From Mycobacterium sp. OTB74 (GTDB lineage Bacteria > Actinomycetota > Actinomycetes > Mycobacteriales > Mycobacteriaceae), in the NCBI RefSeq assembly GCF_029892685.1, contig NZ_JARXVD010000013.1, forward strand, positions 1 through 64,000: a stretch of DNA of 64,000 nt, in the 5' to 3' direction. How positions within the stretch are numbered: the first letter of the stretch is position 1; every line of letters starts with the position of its first letter. Below are positions 51,976 to 59,704 of the stretch, piece after piece. A model generated the notes under the pieces. It was given only the letters and a program-made list of their open reading frames with translations. It was not told where the DNA came from and ran no database searches. Both the position numbers and the translations under genes were made by a program.

Positions 51976-52683
51976 ATGCACAAATTCCGCTCCGCTGCAG
52001 TGCCCAAATTCCGCTCCGCCGCAGTGCCCAAATTCCGCTCCGCTGCAGCACTCGCCGCAGCCGCCGCCGTCGCCCTCGCCGCCCCCGCCGCGGCGCACGT
52101 CAAGGTGACCGGCGATGCCACCCAGGGCGGCTGGGGCGTACTGACTTTCCGGGTGCCGACCGAGTCGGACACCGCGTCCACCACCGACCTGCTGGTCACG
52201 CTGCCCGACGACCAGCCGATCATCTCTGTCAGCACCCAGCAGAAGCCGGGCTGGACGGTCAACGTCACCAAGAAGAAGCTGGCCACCCCGCAGAAGGACG
52301 ACGACGGCAACGAGATCACCGAATACGTCTCGACCATCGAATGGAAGGCCAGTGCGCCGCAGGCCGTAATCCCGCCACACCAGTTCGACACGTTCGCCAT
52401 CTCGGCCGGTCCGCTACCCAAATCCGAGTCGATCTCGTTGCCCGCGGTGCAGACCTACAGCGACGGCAAGGTGGTGAACTGGGATGAAAAGGCCAACCCG
52501 GGACAGGCCGAACCGGAGCATCCCGCGCCGACCGTGACGCTGAAGCCTGCCGGTCCTCAAGCCGCAGCCCCGACCGCCGCCGCTGCCGCACCTGCCTGGC
52601 CGGGAATCGCTGCGCTGGTCGTGGCGGCCGCAGCATTACTGCTGGGCATCGCTAACCTGGCTCTGTTACGACGAAAGAATTGA
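51976..52683 (+). CDS. YcnI-like (DUF1775) copper-binding exported protein
   Basis: 235 residues. The mature protein would start AHVKVTGDATQGGWG, giving the N-terminal His that ligates copper in YcnI proteins, followed by the DUF1775 fold (VPTESDTASTTDLLVTLP, WEKANPG-like region) and one C-terminal membrane helix (GIAALVVAAAALLLGIANLALL). The n-region of the signal peptide is unusual: three copies of KFRSAAVP. It shares its end with the next gene's TTG start (TTGA). It probably hands copper to, or takes it from, the CopCD protein. Confidence 0.88.
   Translation: MHKFRSAAVPKFRSAAVPKFRSAAALAAAAAVALAAPAAAHVKVTGDATQGGWGVLTFRVPTESDTASTTDLLVTLPDDQPIISVSTQQKPGWTVNVTKKKLATPQKDDDGNEITEYVSTIEWKASAPQAVIPPHQFDTFAISAGPLPKSESISLPAVQTYSDGKVVNWDEKANPGQAEPEHPAPTVTLKPAGPQAAAPTAAAAAPAWPGIAALVVAAAALLLGIANLALLRRKN
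51979..52050 (+). repeat. Three tandem 24-bp repeats in the ycnI signal sequence
   Basis: Units at 51979-52002, 52003-52026 and 52027-52050, each encoding (H/P)KFRSAA(V/A). They are nearly identical at DNA level and start at codon 2. Confidence 0.9.
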
Positions 52684-54161
52684 AATTCAGTGCAGCGCTG
52701 CTGGGGGTGTTGTTTGCCCTGCTCGCGCTGCCGACACTCATTGCGGCGCCGGCACACGCGCACGCGGTCCTGGTCGCCAGTGATCCGGTAGACGGCTCCA
52801 ACCTTCCCGTCAGCCCGGCCCGCGTCACCCTGACGTTCGACGAACCGGTCCGTATGGTGCCCGGCGCCGTCCAGGTGGTCTCAGGCAACGGAGCGCACGT
52901 AGACCTGGGTGCACACCTGCAATCGGGCGGCGCGGTTGTCGAGTTGACCCTGCCCCCGAGCCTGCCGCGCGGTAGCTACACCGCGATGTGGCGGCTGATC
53001 TCCGCCGACGGCCACGAAGTGGCCGGATCCGTGAATTTCGGTGTGGGACAAGACCCGAACGCGCCACCTCTAACCCGTGACCACCAGGTGGAGGCGTTCG
53101 CCGTCAGCTCGGCGGCCATCCGCTGCACGTGGTACGCCGGGCTGGTGCTCGGTATCGGTGTACCGCTCATCTGCCGGGCGTTGTGGGTGTGGACACTGAC
53201 GCTGCGCCGCACCCGGGTGTTGGCGGGCACCGGTTGGTTGCTGTTGGGCATCGCGGTGCTGGCCAGTTTCGCTGACATCGGACCGAGCACGATGCTCACC
53301 GCGCAGGCAGTGTTCGTGCCTGCACTGGCAGCGACGGGCGTGCTGATGCTGCGCCGCCCGTCGACCCCTCCGGCATTGTTTGCAGCCGCCGCAACAGCCG
53401 TGACCATCGGCGTGGCAGCGCGCGGCCACGCTGCGGTCGGTCCCAACCCGTGGCCGGCCATCGCGGCGACCGGCGCACATTTGTTGGCGATGGCGCTGTG
53501 GTTGGGCGGGTTGTGTGTGCTGGCTGTTGTGGTGCTGCCGGCAAAGCGGACCGACGGCCTGGACCGCTGGTCGCTGACGGCATTCGGGTGTGTGGCGGTG
53601 GTGATCCTCAGCGGCGAGTACCAGGCTTGGCGACAGATCTCCCCGATCGAGTCGCTGTGGTCCACCGGTTACGGAATGGCGTTGTGCGCCAAGGTTTTCC
53701 TGGTTGCGGTAATGCTGGCTGTGGCGCTGCTGGGCCGTCGCCCACTGACCACAGACCGGCTCCGACGAACCGTGCCGCTGGAAGCCGCGCTGGGCGTGCT
53801 GGTGCTGATCATGACCATGGTCTTGACCGGCGAACCGCCTGCCCGCACCACCTACGGCCCGGCGCTGACCGCAACCGCCGACCTGCCCGGCGGACGACAG
53901 GCGCAGGTTCACCTCGCCACCACCCGCCGCGGTGCCATTCCCATTGACGTGACGCTTGGAACCGCGGCCACATCCGTCCAGGGCACCTTGTCCAGCGCCC
54001 AGATCGCGTCGCTGCCGGTGCGGTTCACTGCCGGCCCCGACGGTCAGTGGCACAGCACCTACGCGACCGCTCCCCTTCCGGGCCTGTGGACACTACGGTT
54101 GACGGTGCAGTTCAGCGCGAATGATGCAGCGGTGACAAGCGTCCCGTTCCGGACTTGGTGA
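52680..54161 (+). CDS. CopC-CopD fusion, copper uptake/resistance protein
   Basis: 493 residues from TTG 52680, overlapping the ycnI stop. Signal peptide ends AHAHA; the mature CopC domain starts HAVLVASDPVDGSNLP with the copper-ligand His and has DGHEVAGSVNFGV with the second ligands. Then about eight membrane helices of the CopD domain (from SSAAIRCTWYAGLVLGIGVP) and an exported C-terminal domain of about 110 residues. CopC binds Cu(II) outside; CopD carries it through the membrane. Last gene of the operon starting at 51346. Confidence 0.9.
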   Translation: MKFSAALLGVLFALLALPTLIAAPAHAHAVLVASDPVDGSNLPVSPARVTLTFDEPVRMVPGAVQVVSGNGAHVDLGAHLQSGGAVVELTLPPSLPRGSYTAMWRLISADGHEVAGSVNFGVGQDPNAPPLTRDHQVEAFAVSSAAIRCTWYAGLVLGIGVPLICRALWVWTLTLRRTRVLAGTGWLLLGIAVLASFADIGPSTMLTAQAVFVPALAATGVLMLRRPSTPPALFAAAATAVTIGVAARGHAAVGPNPWPAIAATGAHLLAMALWLGGLCVLAVVVLPAKRTDGLDRWSLTAFGCVAVVILSGEYQAWRQISPIESLWSTGYGMALCAKVFLVAVMLAVALLGRRPLTTDRLRRTVPLEAALGVLVLIMTMVLTGEPPARTTYGPALTATADLPGGRQAQVHLATTRRGAIPIDVTLGTAATSVQGTLSSAQIASLPVRFTAGPDGQWHSTYATAPLPGLWTLRLTVQFSANDAAVTSVPFRTW

Positions 54162-54168
54162 CCGGTAG

Positions 54169-54663
54169 CTACCGCGGCGCCTGCAACAACTCCGCCATCA
54201 ATTGGTACCTCTTAAGGTTGTGTCGCGCGTCGACCAGCGCGTCGTGCGAATCCCGTGGGCGCGGTGGCATCCGCGGGCTACCGCAGTCCTCCCAGAACTG
54301 CCGCAGTTCGCGGGTGAACCGAGGCATGGCCGGCGGCAGGTCGGTCATCGGTCCCCACAGCTGGCACAGCACCACGTGGTCGTAGGCACCGACCCAGGCC
54401 CACAATTCGATCGGTTCGTCGCCGTCGATGTCGAAGAAGTCCTCGAGTTCCGAACGGATCTGCCGACGCGACCGCCACACCTGGGAAGCCGGCGACGGCA
54501 GTTTGGGCAGCACGTTCTTGCGTACCCAGGAACCCGCCCACGCCGGATCGAATTCTGTTGACACCGCGTAATACTCGCGACCGTCCTCGGCCGCCACGCC
54601 GATCGAGATCAGCTCGATGGTGCGACCGTTGTCGATGAACTCGGTGTCGTAGAAGTACTTCAT
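54169..54663 (-). CDS. Rv2179c-like DEDDh 3'-5' exoribonuclease
   Basis: 164 residues. Motifs of the RNase T-like fold: YFYDTEFID (first Asp/Glu pair), WAWVGAYDHVVLCQLWG and DSHDALVDARHNLKR (His and Asp of the last motif). The M. tuberculosis protein Rv2179c trims 3' overhangs of duplex RNA. It lies next to aroG there; here the copper block separates them. Confidence 0.92.
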   Translation of the reverse strand: MKYFYDTEFIDNGRTIELISIGVAAEDGREYYAVSTEFDPAWAGSWVRKNVLPKLPSPASQVWRSRRQIRSELEDFFDIDGDEPIELWAWVGAYDHVVLCQLWGPMTDLPPAMPRFTRELRQFWEDCGSPRMPPRPRDSHDALVDARHNLKRYQLMAELLQAPR

Positions 54664-54873
54664 TCAGGCAACCAGCTTCACGGTCGAATCGTCCGGGTGG
54701 GGAATAACGTCAGGGTGAATACAACCAGGCCACACGGCAGCAGCAGCCGGCTACCAGCAATGAAGTCCGCATGGATCGGTGCATGCACCGTCGAGAACTT
54801 ACGCCCGACGATGCGTGTCACCGCCCCCGCACGGCACTGACCCGCCGATCACCCCGATAGGCTGTCCGGCGAG

Positions 54874-56148
54874 ATGCGTATCAAACGGTCGACCGACGGA
54901 ACCGGGTTGTGGCCAACCGTGGCATGGCGGCTGTTGCAGTTGCTGGCCGCGGTGACGTTGATATGGGGCGGTTGGCAGCTGTTGGGCCACATTCCCTACC
55001 GGATCGACATCGACGTCTACCGGATGGGTGGGCGTGCCTGGTTGAACGGTTCGCCGCTGTACAGCGACGGCGCGATATTCCACACCCGCGGCGGGCTGGA
55101 TCTGCCGTTCACCTACCCACCACTGGCCGCGATCGTCTTCGCGCCGTTTGCTTGGCTGCCGCTGCCCGGCGCCAGCGTCGCCATCACCATCACGACATTC
55201 GTGCTGCTGCTGGTATCGACCCTGATCGTGCTGACCGGGCTGAACGTCTGGCCACACTCAGTCGTCGGCGGTTCGGCTCTGGTCCGGCGCTGCTGGCTGA
55301 CGGTGGCGATCGTGGGTGTCGCCGTGCTGTGGCTCGAACCGGTCCGTGCCAATTTCAGCTTCGGCCAGGTCAACGTGGTGCTGATGACGTTGGTGATCGC
55401 CGACTGCGTGCCCAGGCGCACCCCGTGGGCGCGCGGCCTGCTGCTCGGCGTCGCGATTGCGCTCAAGCTGACCCCGGCGGTTTTCCTTCTGTATTTCCTG
55501 CTGCGCCGCGACTTCCGCGCGATGCTCACCGCCGTCGGCTCAGCCATCGGCGCCACGCTGGTCGGCTTCGCACTGGCCTGGAGTGACTCGTGGGAGTACT
55601 GGACCACCACCATCGGCAACACCGACCGCATCGGCACCGCCACGCTGAACACCAACCAAAACATCTCCGGAACGCTGGCCCGGTTCGGGCTTGGCGCCAC
55701 CCCGCGGTTCCTGCTGTGGGTGCTCCTGTGCTTCGCCGTGCTGGCGCTGACGGTGTGGGCGACGCACCGGGTGCTGCGGCTGGGTCAACCGGTGCTGGCT
55801 CTGATGTGTGTAGCGATGTTCGGGCTGGTGGTATCACCGGTCTCGTGGTCGCATCACTGGGTGTGGGCGCTTCCAACCCTGGTGACCACGACGGTGACGG
55901 CCTACCGGATGCGCAACGTCGCGTTGGCATGCGTCAGCGCGGTGGGCATCTGCCTGATGGTGTGGTCACCCATCCGACTGCTGCCCGAGCACCACGAGAC
56001 CGCGGCGTCGCTATGGCGTCAGATCGTCGGCAGTTCGTACGTGTGGTGGGCGCTGGCGACCATCGCCGTCGTCGGAACTCTGAAGGGTGGTCCGGATGCG
56101 GCCGCCGACCGGCCGCAGAACGCGGCGCCGATCTCGGCAACCAACTAG
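54874..56148 (+). CDS. mptC: MptC, alpha-1,2-mannosyltransferase (GT87)
   Basis: 424 residues with about ten membrane helices. The first exported loop carries RIDIDVYRMGGRAWLNGSPLY with the conserved Asp of GT-C enzymes, and GLDLPFTYPPLAAI follows. It adds alpha-1,2-mannose branches and caps to lipomannan/lipoarabinomannan using polyprenyl-phosphate mannose (Rv2181). The 210 bases upstream contain no recognisable gene; Rv2180c, present here in M. tuberculosis, is missing. Confidence 0.9.
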   Translation: MRIKRSTDGTGLWPTVAWRLLQLLAAVTLIWGGWQLLGHIPYRIDIDVYRMGGRAWLNGSPLYSDGAIFHTRGGLDLPFTYPPLAAIVFAPFAWLPLPGASVAITITTFVLLLVSTLIVLTGLNVWPHSVVGGSALVRRCWLTVAIVGVAVLWLEPVRANFSFGQVNVVLMTLVIADCVPRRTPWARGLLLGVAIALKLTPAVFLLYFLLRRDFRAMLTAVGSAIGATLVGFALAWSDSWEYWTTTIGNTDRIGTATLNTNQNISGTLARFGLGATPRFLLWVLLCFAVLALTVWATHRVLRLGQPVLALMCVAMFGLVVSPVSWSHHWVWALPTLVTTTVTAYRMRNVALACVSAVGICLMVWSPIRLLPEHHETAASLWRQIVGSSYVWWALATIAVVGTLKGGPDAAADRPQNAAPISATN

Positions 56149-56166
56149 ACAGCTCGCGGGCGGGAC

Positions 56167-56889
56167 TCAGCCGGCCGCGGCCGTGGGAATGCGCGCAGTG
56201 GTGCTGATGGCCTTGTCGCCGCCCTCTTTGAATGCTGCGGCGTAGATGTCGACGTACTCCTGCCCCGACAGTCGCATCAGTTCGTACATGACCTCGTCGA
56301 TCACCGCGCGCTCGATGAACCGATTACCGGCCAGGCCCTCGAATCGGCGGAAGTCCATCGGCTTGCCGAACTTGACCTCGATCTTGCCGAACCGCAGGAA
56401 CTTCGCCCCCGGCGGGTTGACCAAGTTGGTGCCGACCATGGCGACCGGAATGACCGGGATGCCGGTCTCCAGAGCCAGCCGGGCCAGGCCGGTCTTGCCC
56501 TTGTACAACCGGCCGTCCGGAGACCGGGTGCCCTCCGGGTACATGCCCAGCAATTTGCCTTCGCCCAGGATGCGGGCCGCGGTGTTCAATGCCGCCTGAG
56601 CCGAGTCGGCGTCGGTGCGGTCGATGGGCACCTGGCCGACGGCAGTGTAGAACCAAGCCAGGAATCGACCCTTGATGCCAGTGCCGGTGAAGTACTCGGA
56701 CTTGGCCAGGAAAGTGATGCGTCGACGCACCATCAGCGGGAGGTAGAAACTGTCCATCACCGCAAGGTGATTGCTGGCAAGGATTACCGGGCCGCTATCC
56801 GGAAGATATTCAATCCCTTGGACTTTCGGCCGGCCGATGACGTAGAGCAGCGGTCCCAGCAAGAAGTACTTGAACAGCCAATACCACAT
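56167..56889 (-). CDS. 1-acylglycerol-3-phosphate acyltransferase family (Rv2182c-like)
   Basis: 240 residues from ATG 56889 with GGGAGGTTCG upstream; an earlier in-frame start at 56931 lacks support. PlsC motifs: SNHLAVMD (acceptor His/Asp), FTGTGIKGRFL, YPEGTRSPDG and VIPVAMVGT. It acylates lysophosphatidate or a related glycerol lipid at the inner membrane face. Convergent with mptC. Confidence 0.9.
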   Translation of the reverse strand: MWYWLFKYFLLGPLLYVIGRPKVQGIEYLPDSGPVILASNHLAVMDSFYLPLMVRRRITFLAKSEYFTGTGIKGRFLAWFYTAVGQVPIDRTDADSAQAALNTAARILGEGKLLGMYPEGTRSPDGRLYKGKTGLARLALETGIPVIPVAMVGTNLVNPPGAKFLRFGKIEVKFGKPMDFRRFEGLAGNRFIERAVIDEVMYELMRLSGQEYVDIYAAAFKEGGDKAISTTARIPTAAAG

Positions 56890-56985
56890 CGAACCTCCCG
56901 CAGCGGGCGCCCGGACGGTGCCCTGCGACAACTTTACCCACCCGCTGTCGGGGCGACCACACGGCAGATCGGTCCGCGCTGCCAG

Positions 56986-57402
56986 CTACTCCTCGAAGGT
57001 CACTGGGATGGGCTGGTAGCGGCCCGGCGAGGGGCGATCCTGTGGATCCGCTGGCTCATCCGTGTCGCCGGCGGTCGACCCCGACGGATCGGTCGGCGGC
57101 TCCGGTTGCTCTGTCTCGCCGGCCCGTTCGGCCAGAATCGCGCGCAGCGCGATAAGGAAAGCATCGCTCTGATCGGCGATCAGGCTCAGCATCGGGTGCT
57201 GCTCACCTTTGGCCAACGCTGCCAAGGCACATACCGGGCACCACACCTGCTGGCATTTGCCGGGCCCGTCACCGGCAGTCAGCACGGCGGCCGCGGTCAA
57301 CCGGAACACCGGCTCCAACCGGTCGAGCAGCGCCAGCGCCAGTTGCCGCAGTTCGGGAGTCAGCTCGCCCAGACCGTCGGCACCGAATCCGGAGTGAGTC
57401 AC
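56986..57402 (-). CDS. Hypothetical protein with Cys motif (Rv2183c-like)
   Basis: 138 residues from GTG 57402, whose GTGA overlaps the stop of the ArsA-like gene. Helical N-terminus (LGELTPELRQLALALLDRL), then CQQVWCPVCALAAL (three Cys, possibly metal binding), then a Pro/Asp/Glu-rich disordered tail. Function unknown. Coupled by overlap to the ArsA-like ATPase, so it may work with it. Confidence 0.8.
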   Translation of the reverse strand: MTHSGFGADGLGELTPELRQLALALLDRLEPVFRLTAAAVLTAGDGPGKCQQVWCPVCALAALAKGEQHPMLSLIADQSDAFLIALRAILAERAGETEQPEPPTDPSGSTAGDTDEPADPQDRPSPGRYQPIPVTFEE

Positions 57403-58628
57403 GAGGGCCACACCTCCGGATTCGGACGGAAACGCACGGTCAGCTCACGACCACGCAGTTGAGCGCCGGTCACGATGCAGCGGCGCAGGACAGCCGCCAA
57501 CGGTACCCGCCGCCTTGTTGCGCCGGAGCCAATGATCAAGTCGTCATCGACGCGACCCAGACTCAGCGACCCCGGGTCAGCTTGCGGCAATTCTATCCGC
57601 AGTCGGTACACCGCATCCAAGCCCGACCCAGACTCGCGGTCGACGATCGGACGTGGTGGTTGCGGCGGCGGCGAGCCGTCCCGCAATCGGGCCGCATCGA
57701 GTAACTCCCCCAACGCCTTCGGGCCGATCGGCTCGCCGGACAGATGCGGCACCAGTACCAATTGCACATCGCCCATGACGGCATCCAACTCGGCGAGCGT
57801 GGCGCGTTGCTCGGCAATACGCTCGGCATACCAGTCGAACGCCGGGTGCGCCGGAAGGTTCTCGTATTCGTATGAATCATCTTGCACCAAAACCTGATTC
57901 ACGATCAGCTCGGCGACCCGAACCCCCATCAGGGTCAGCGCCGCCAGGGTGCGCTCCGCCTCGGCAGCCACCACCCGTTCGGGGGTGAGCACCAGGTGCG
58001 CGCCGACGGCCTGCTCGTCGTCGAGGAGCGCCGCAAGCTCCTCGGTGGCCGTGGCCACCCGTTCGATCAGCACCACCATCGCCGCCGAGCGCGCGTCGGA
58101 CAGCCCAACCGACAACCTGCGATGACGTGGCCAGGCGCGCTCCACATACAGCGCGAAGGCCGACGGCAGCGTCAGCATTCGCATCGCGTCCGCGGTGGAT
58201 GCACAGTCGACTATCACCTGATCCCACCGGCCGGAGGCTGCCAGTTCGGCAACCTCGTGCAGCCCCAACACCTCCTGGATTCCAGGTAGGGCCGAAAGTT
58301 CTTCTGGCGCAATATTTCCCACGTCAGACTCGGAGTACCGCGCAGCCAGCGTCGCAGCCACCTCGCGCCACCGGGTTTCCAGTAACGCCAGGGTGTCCAG
58401 AGCCAGCGCGTCCAGGTAGCAGTCCGTGCCGTCGATACCGTCGATGACCACCCGGGTGGGTTCACGCAACCCGGTTGGAGCGACCTCGACGCCCAGCACA
58501 TCACCCGTGGAATGAGCCTGGTCGGTCGACACGATCAGGACGTGTTGCCCGGACCGTGCAGCACGCACCGCGGTGGCCGTGGCCACCGTCGACTTGCCTA
58601 CTCCACCCTTGCCGACGAACAGACTGAT
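57399..58628 (-). CDS. ArsA/GET3-like ATPase (Rv2184c-like), start unresolved
   Basis: About 409 residues. The P-loop GKGGVGKST lies at 58613-58587, followed by TATAVRAARSGQHVLIVSTDQAHSTGDVLG, the ArsA/GET3 switch pattern, and VIVDCASTADAMRML. The end carries a small beta-domain (ELTVRFRPNPEVWP). The first ATG/GTG/TTG in frame is GTG 58586, after the P-loop, and no usual start exists upstream before a stop deep in the preceding gene. The 5' end given (ATC 58628) only marks where conserved sequence begins. A different frame has GTG 58661 overlapping the previous stop, so a small frameshift is likely. The family couples ATP use to protein or lipid handling. Confidence 0.7.
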   Translation of the reverse strand: MSLFVGKGGVGKSTVATATAVRAARSGQHVLIVSTDQAHSTGDVLGVEVAPTGLREPTRVVIDGIDGTDCYLDALALDTLALLETRWREVAATLAARYSESDVGNIAPEELSALPGIQEVLGLHEVAELAASGRWDQVIVDCASTADAMRMLTLPSAFALYVERAWPRHRRLSVGLSDARSAAMVVLIERVATATEELAALLDDEQAVGAHLVLTPERVVAAEAERTLAALTLMGVRVAELIVNQVLVQDDSYEYENLPAHPAFDWYAERIAEQRATLAELDAVMGDVQLVLVPHLSGEPIGPKALGELLDAARLRDGSPPPQPPRPIVDRESGSGLDAVYRLRIELPQADPGSLSLGRVDDDLIIGSGATRRRVPLAAVLRRCIVTGAQLRGRELTVRFRPNPEVWPS

Positions 58629-58656
58629 CCTGGCTCGCCCGGCAGGGCCACCCTGA

Positions 58657-59094
58657 TCACGCAGTCTCGACTCGCTTCTTGAGATCCTTGAGCGCGGTGT
58701 CGGTGAGCTTCCGTTCAGCCTTGCGTTTGAGCAGGCCGATCATCGGGATGATCAGATCGACCGCCAACTCATAAGTCACTTCAGTTCCAGAACCCTTGGG
58801 CGACAAGCGATATGTCCCATCCATCGCCTTCAGTAGCGAACTGGACACCAGCGACCAGCTGACCGACTTGCGGTCCGGCGGCCACACGTAGGCCAACACC
58901 ATGCTGTCCTTGAGAACCGACGCATCCAACACCAGCCGGGCGGTCTTGGGATAACCGTCCGCATCCACATCGAGGACCTCGGTCTCCTGGTACTCGGCCA
59001 CCCAATCCGGGTACGAACCGATATCGGCGATAACGTCCATCACCGTCGCCGGGTCGGCATCGATGTAGATCGTCTGCGCAGTCTTGTCCGCCAC
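58657..59094 (-). CDS. SRPBCC/polyketide cyclase-like protein (Rv2185c-like)
   Basis: 145 residues from GTG 59094, where the conserved ADKTAQTIYIDADPATVMDVIADIGSYPDWV begins after a purine-rich site. START/Bet v1-like fold that binds a hydrophobic ligand in its cavity. The last residues (KDLKKRVETA) overlap the 5' region of the ArsA-like gene. Ligand unknown. Confidence 0.88.
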   Translation of the reverse strand: MADKTAQTIYIDADPATVMDVIADIGSYPDWVAEYQETEVLDVDADGYPKTARLVLDASVLKDSMVLAYVWPPDRKSVSWSLVSSSLLKAMDGTYRLSPKGSGTEVTYELAVDLIIPMIGLLKRKAERKLTDTALKDLKKRVETA

Positions 59095-59225
59095 CTTTTC
59101 ACTTCCCCGAGTCACCGATGCCCGACGGACGATCACACGCCCTTCGGCCGAGCTCTCAATGTACCGTCACTACCCACCGGCGGCGGCGTGATGCTGACCA
59201 TCCGCCGCCCCCAGAAAAGGCGTTT

Positions 59226-59615
59226 TCAGGCCAGCCGCGACACGCCCACCGGGCGCGTCCGCTCCAGATCGTTCTTGATCTCGAACGCCATGTTCTTACC
59301 GGCCACCCGGCGGCGATGGTTGAGCTGTGCCAGATCCAGCGTGGCCAGCTCAGCGCCCGAAACACCGGTCGGTTCCGCGTGCAGGAAGTAGTGCAGCACC
59401 GCGCCATCCATCACGGGCTCGAGCCAGACCTCCATGGTTCCGGTCAATGCGCCGGTGACGGTCCAGCGCTGCCCCACCGGGCCGCGGTCCTCAATGACCG
59501 CGAGCCTCAGGTCCGGCCACCACCGGCGCCAGCTCTTGGGATTAGCCACCGCGGCCCCGATATCGACCGGGTCGGCACACACGAAGGTCTCGTCGGCGAT
59601 CTGGATGCTGTTCAT
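59226..59615 (-). CDS. SRPBCC family protein (Rv2186c-like)
   Basis: 129 residues; NSIQIADETFVCADPVDIGAAVANPKSWRRWWPDL begins a second START-like domain with GQRWTVTGALTGTMEVWLEPV. It ends with EIKNDLERTRPVGV. Same strand as the preceding SRPBCC gene, probably an ancient duplicate. Divergent from fadD15. Confidence 0.85.
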   Translation of the reverse strand: MNSIQIADETFVCADPVDIGAAVANPKSWRRWWPDLRLAVIEDRGPVGQRWTVTGALTGTMEVWLEPVMDGAVLHYFLHAEPTGVSGAELATLDLAQLNHRRRVAGKNMAFEIKNDLERTRPVGVSRLA

Positions 59616-59704
59616 CGCCCATCAGCTTCACATATGCGGTCACGGACCGTGGAACCACCCGACTACGCTGAGCACGGCAATGTCGCGACCCGAAAGGCCA
59701 CTCC

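Noticed and set aside
54664..54873. Remnant of Rv2180c upstream of mptC
   Set aside because: No hydrophobic coding stretch was found in either strand of the 210 bases.
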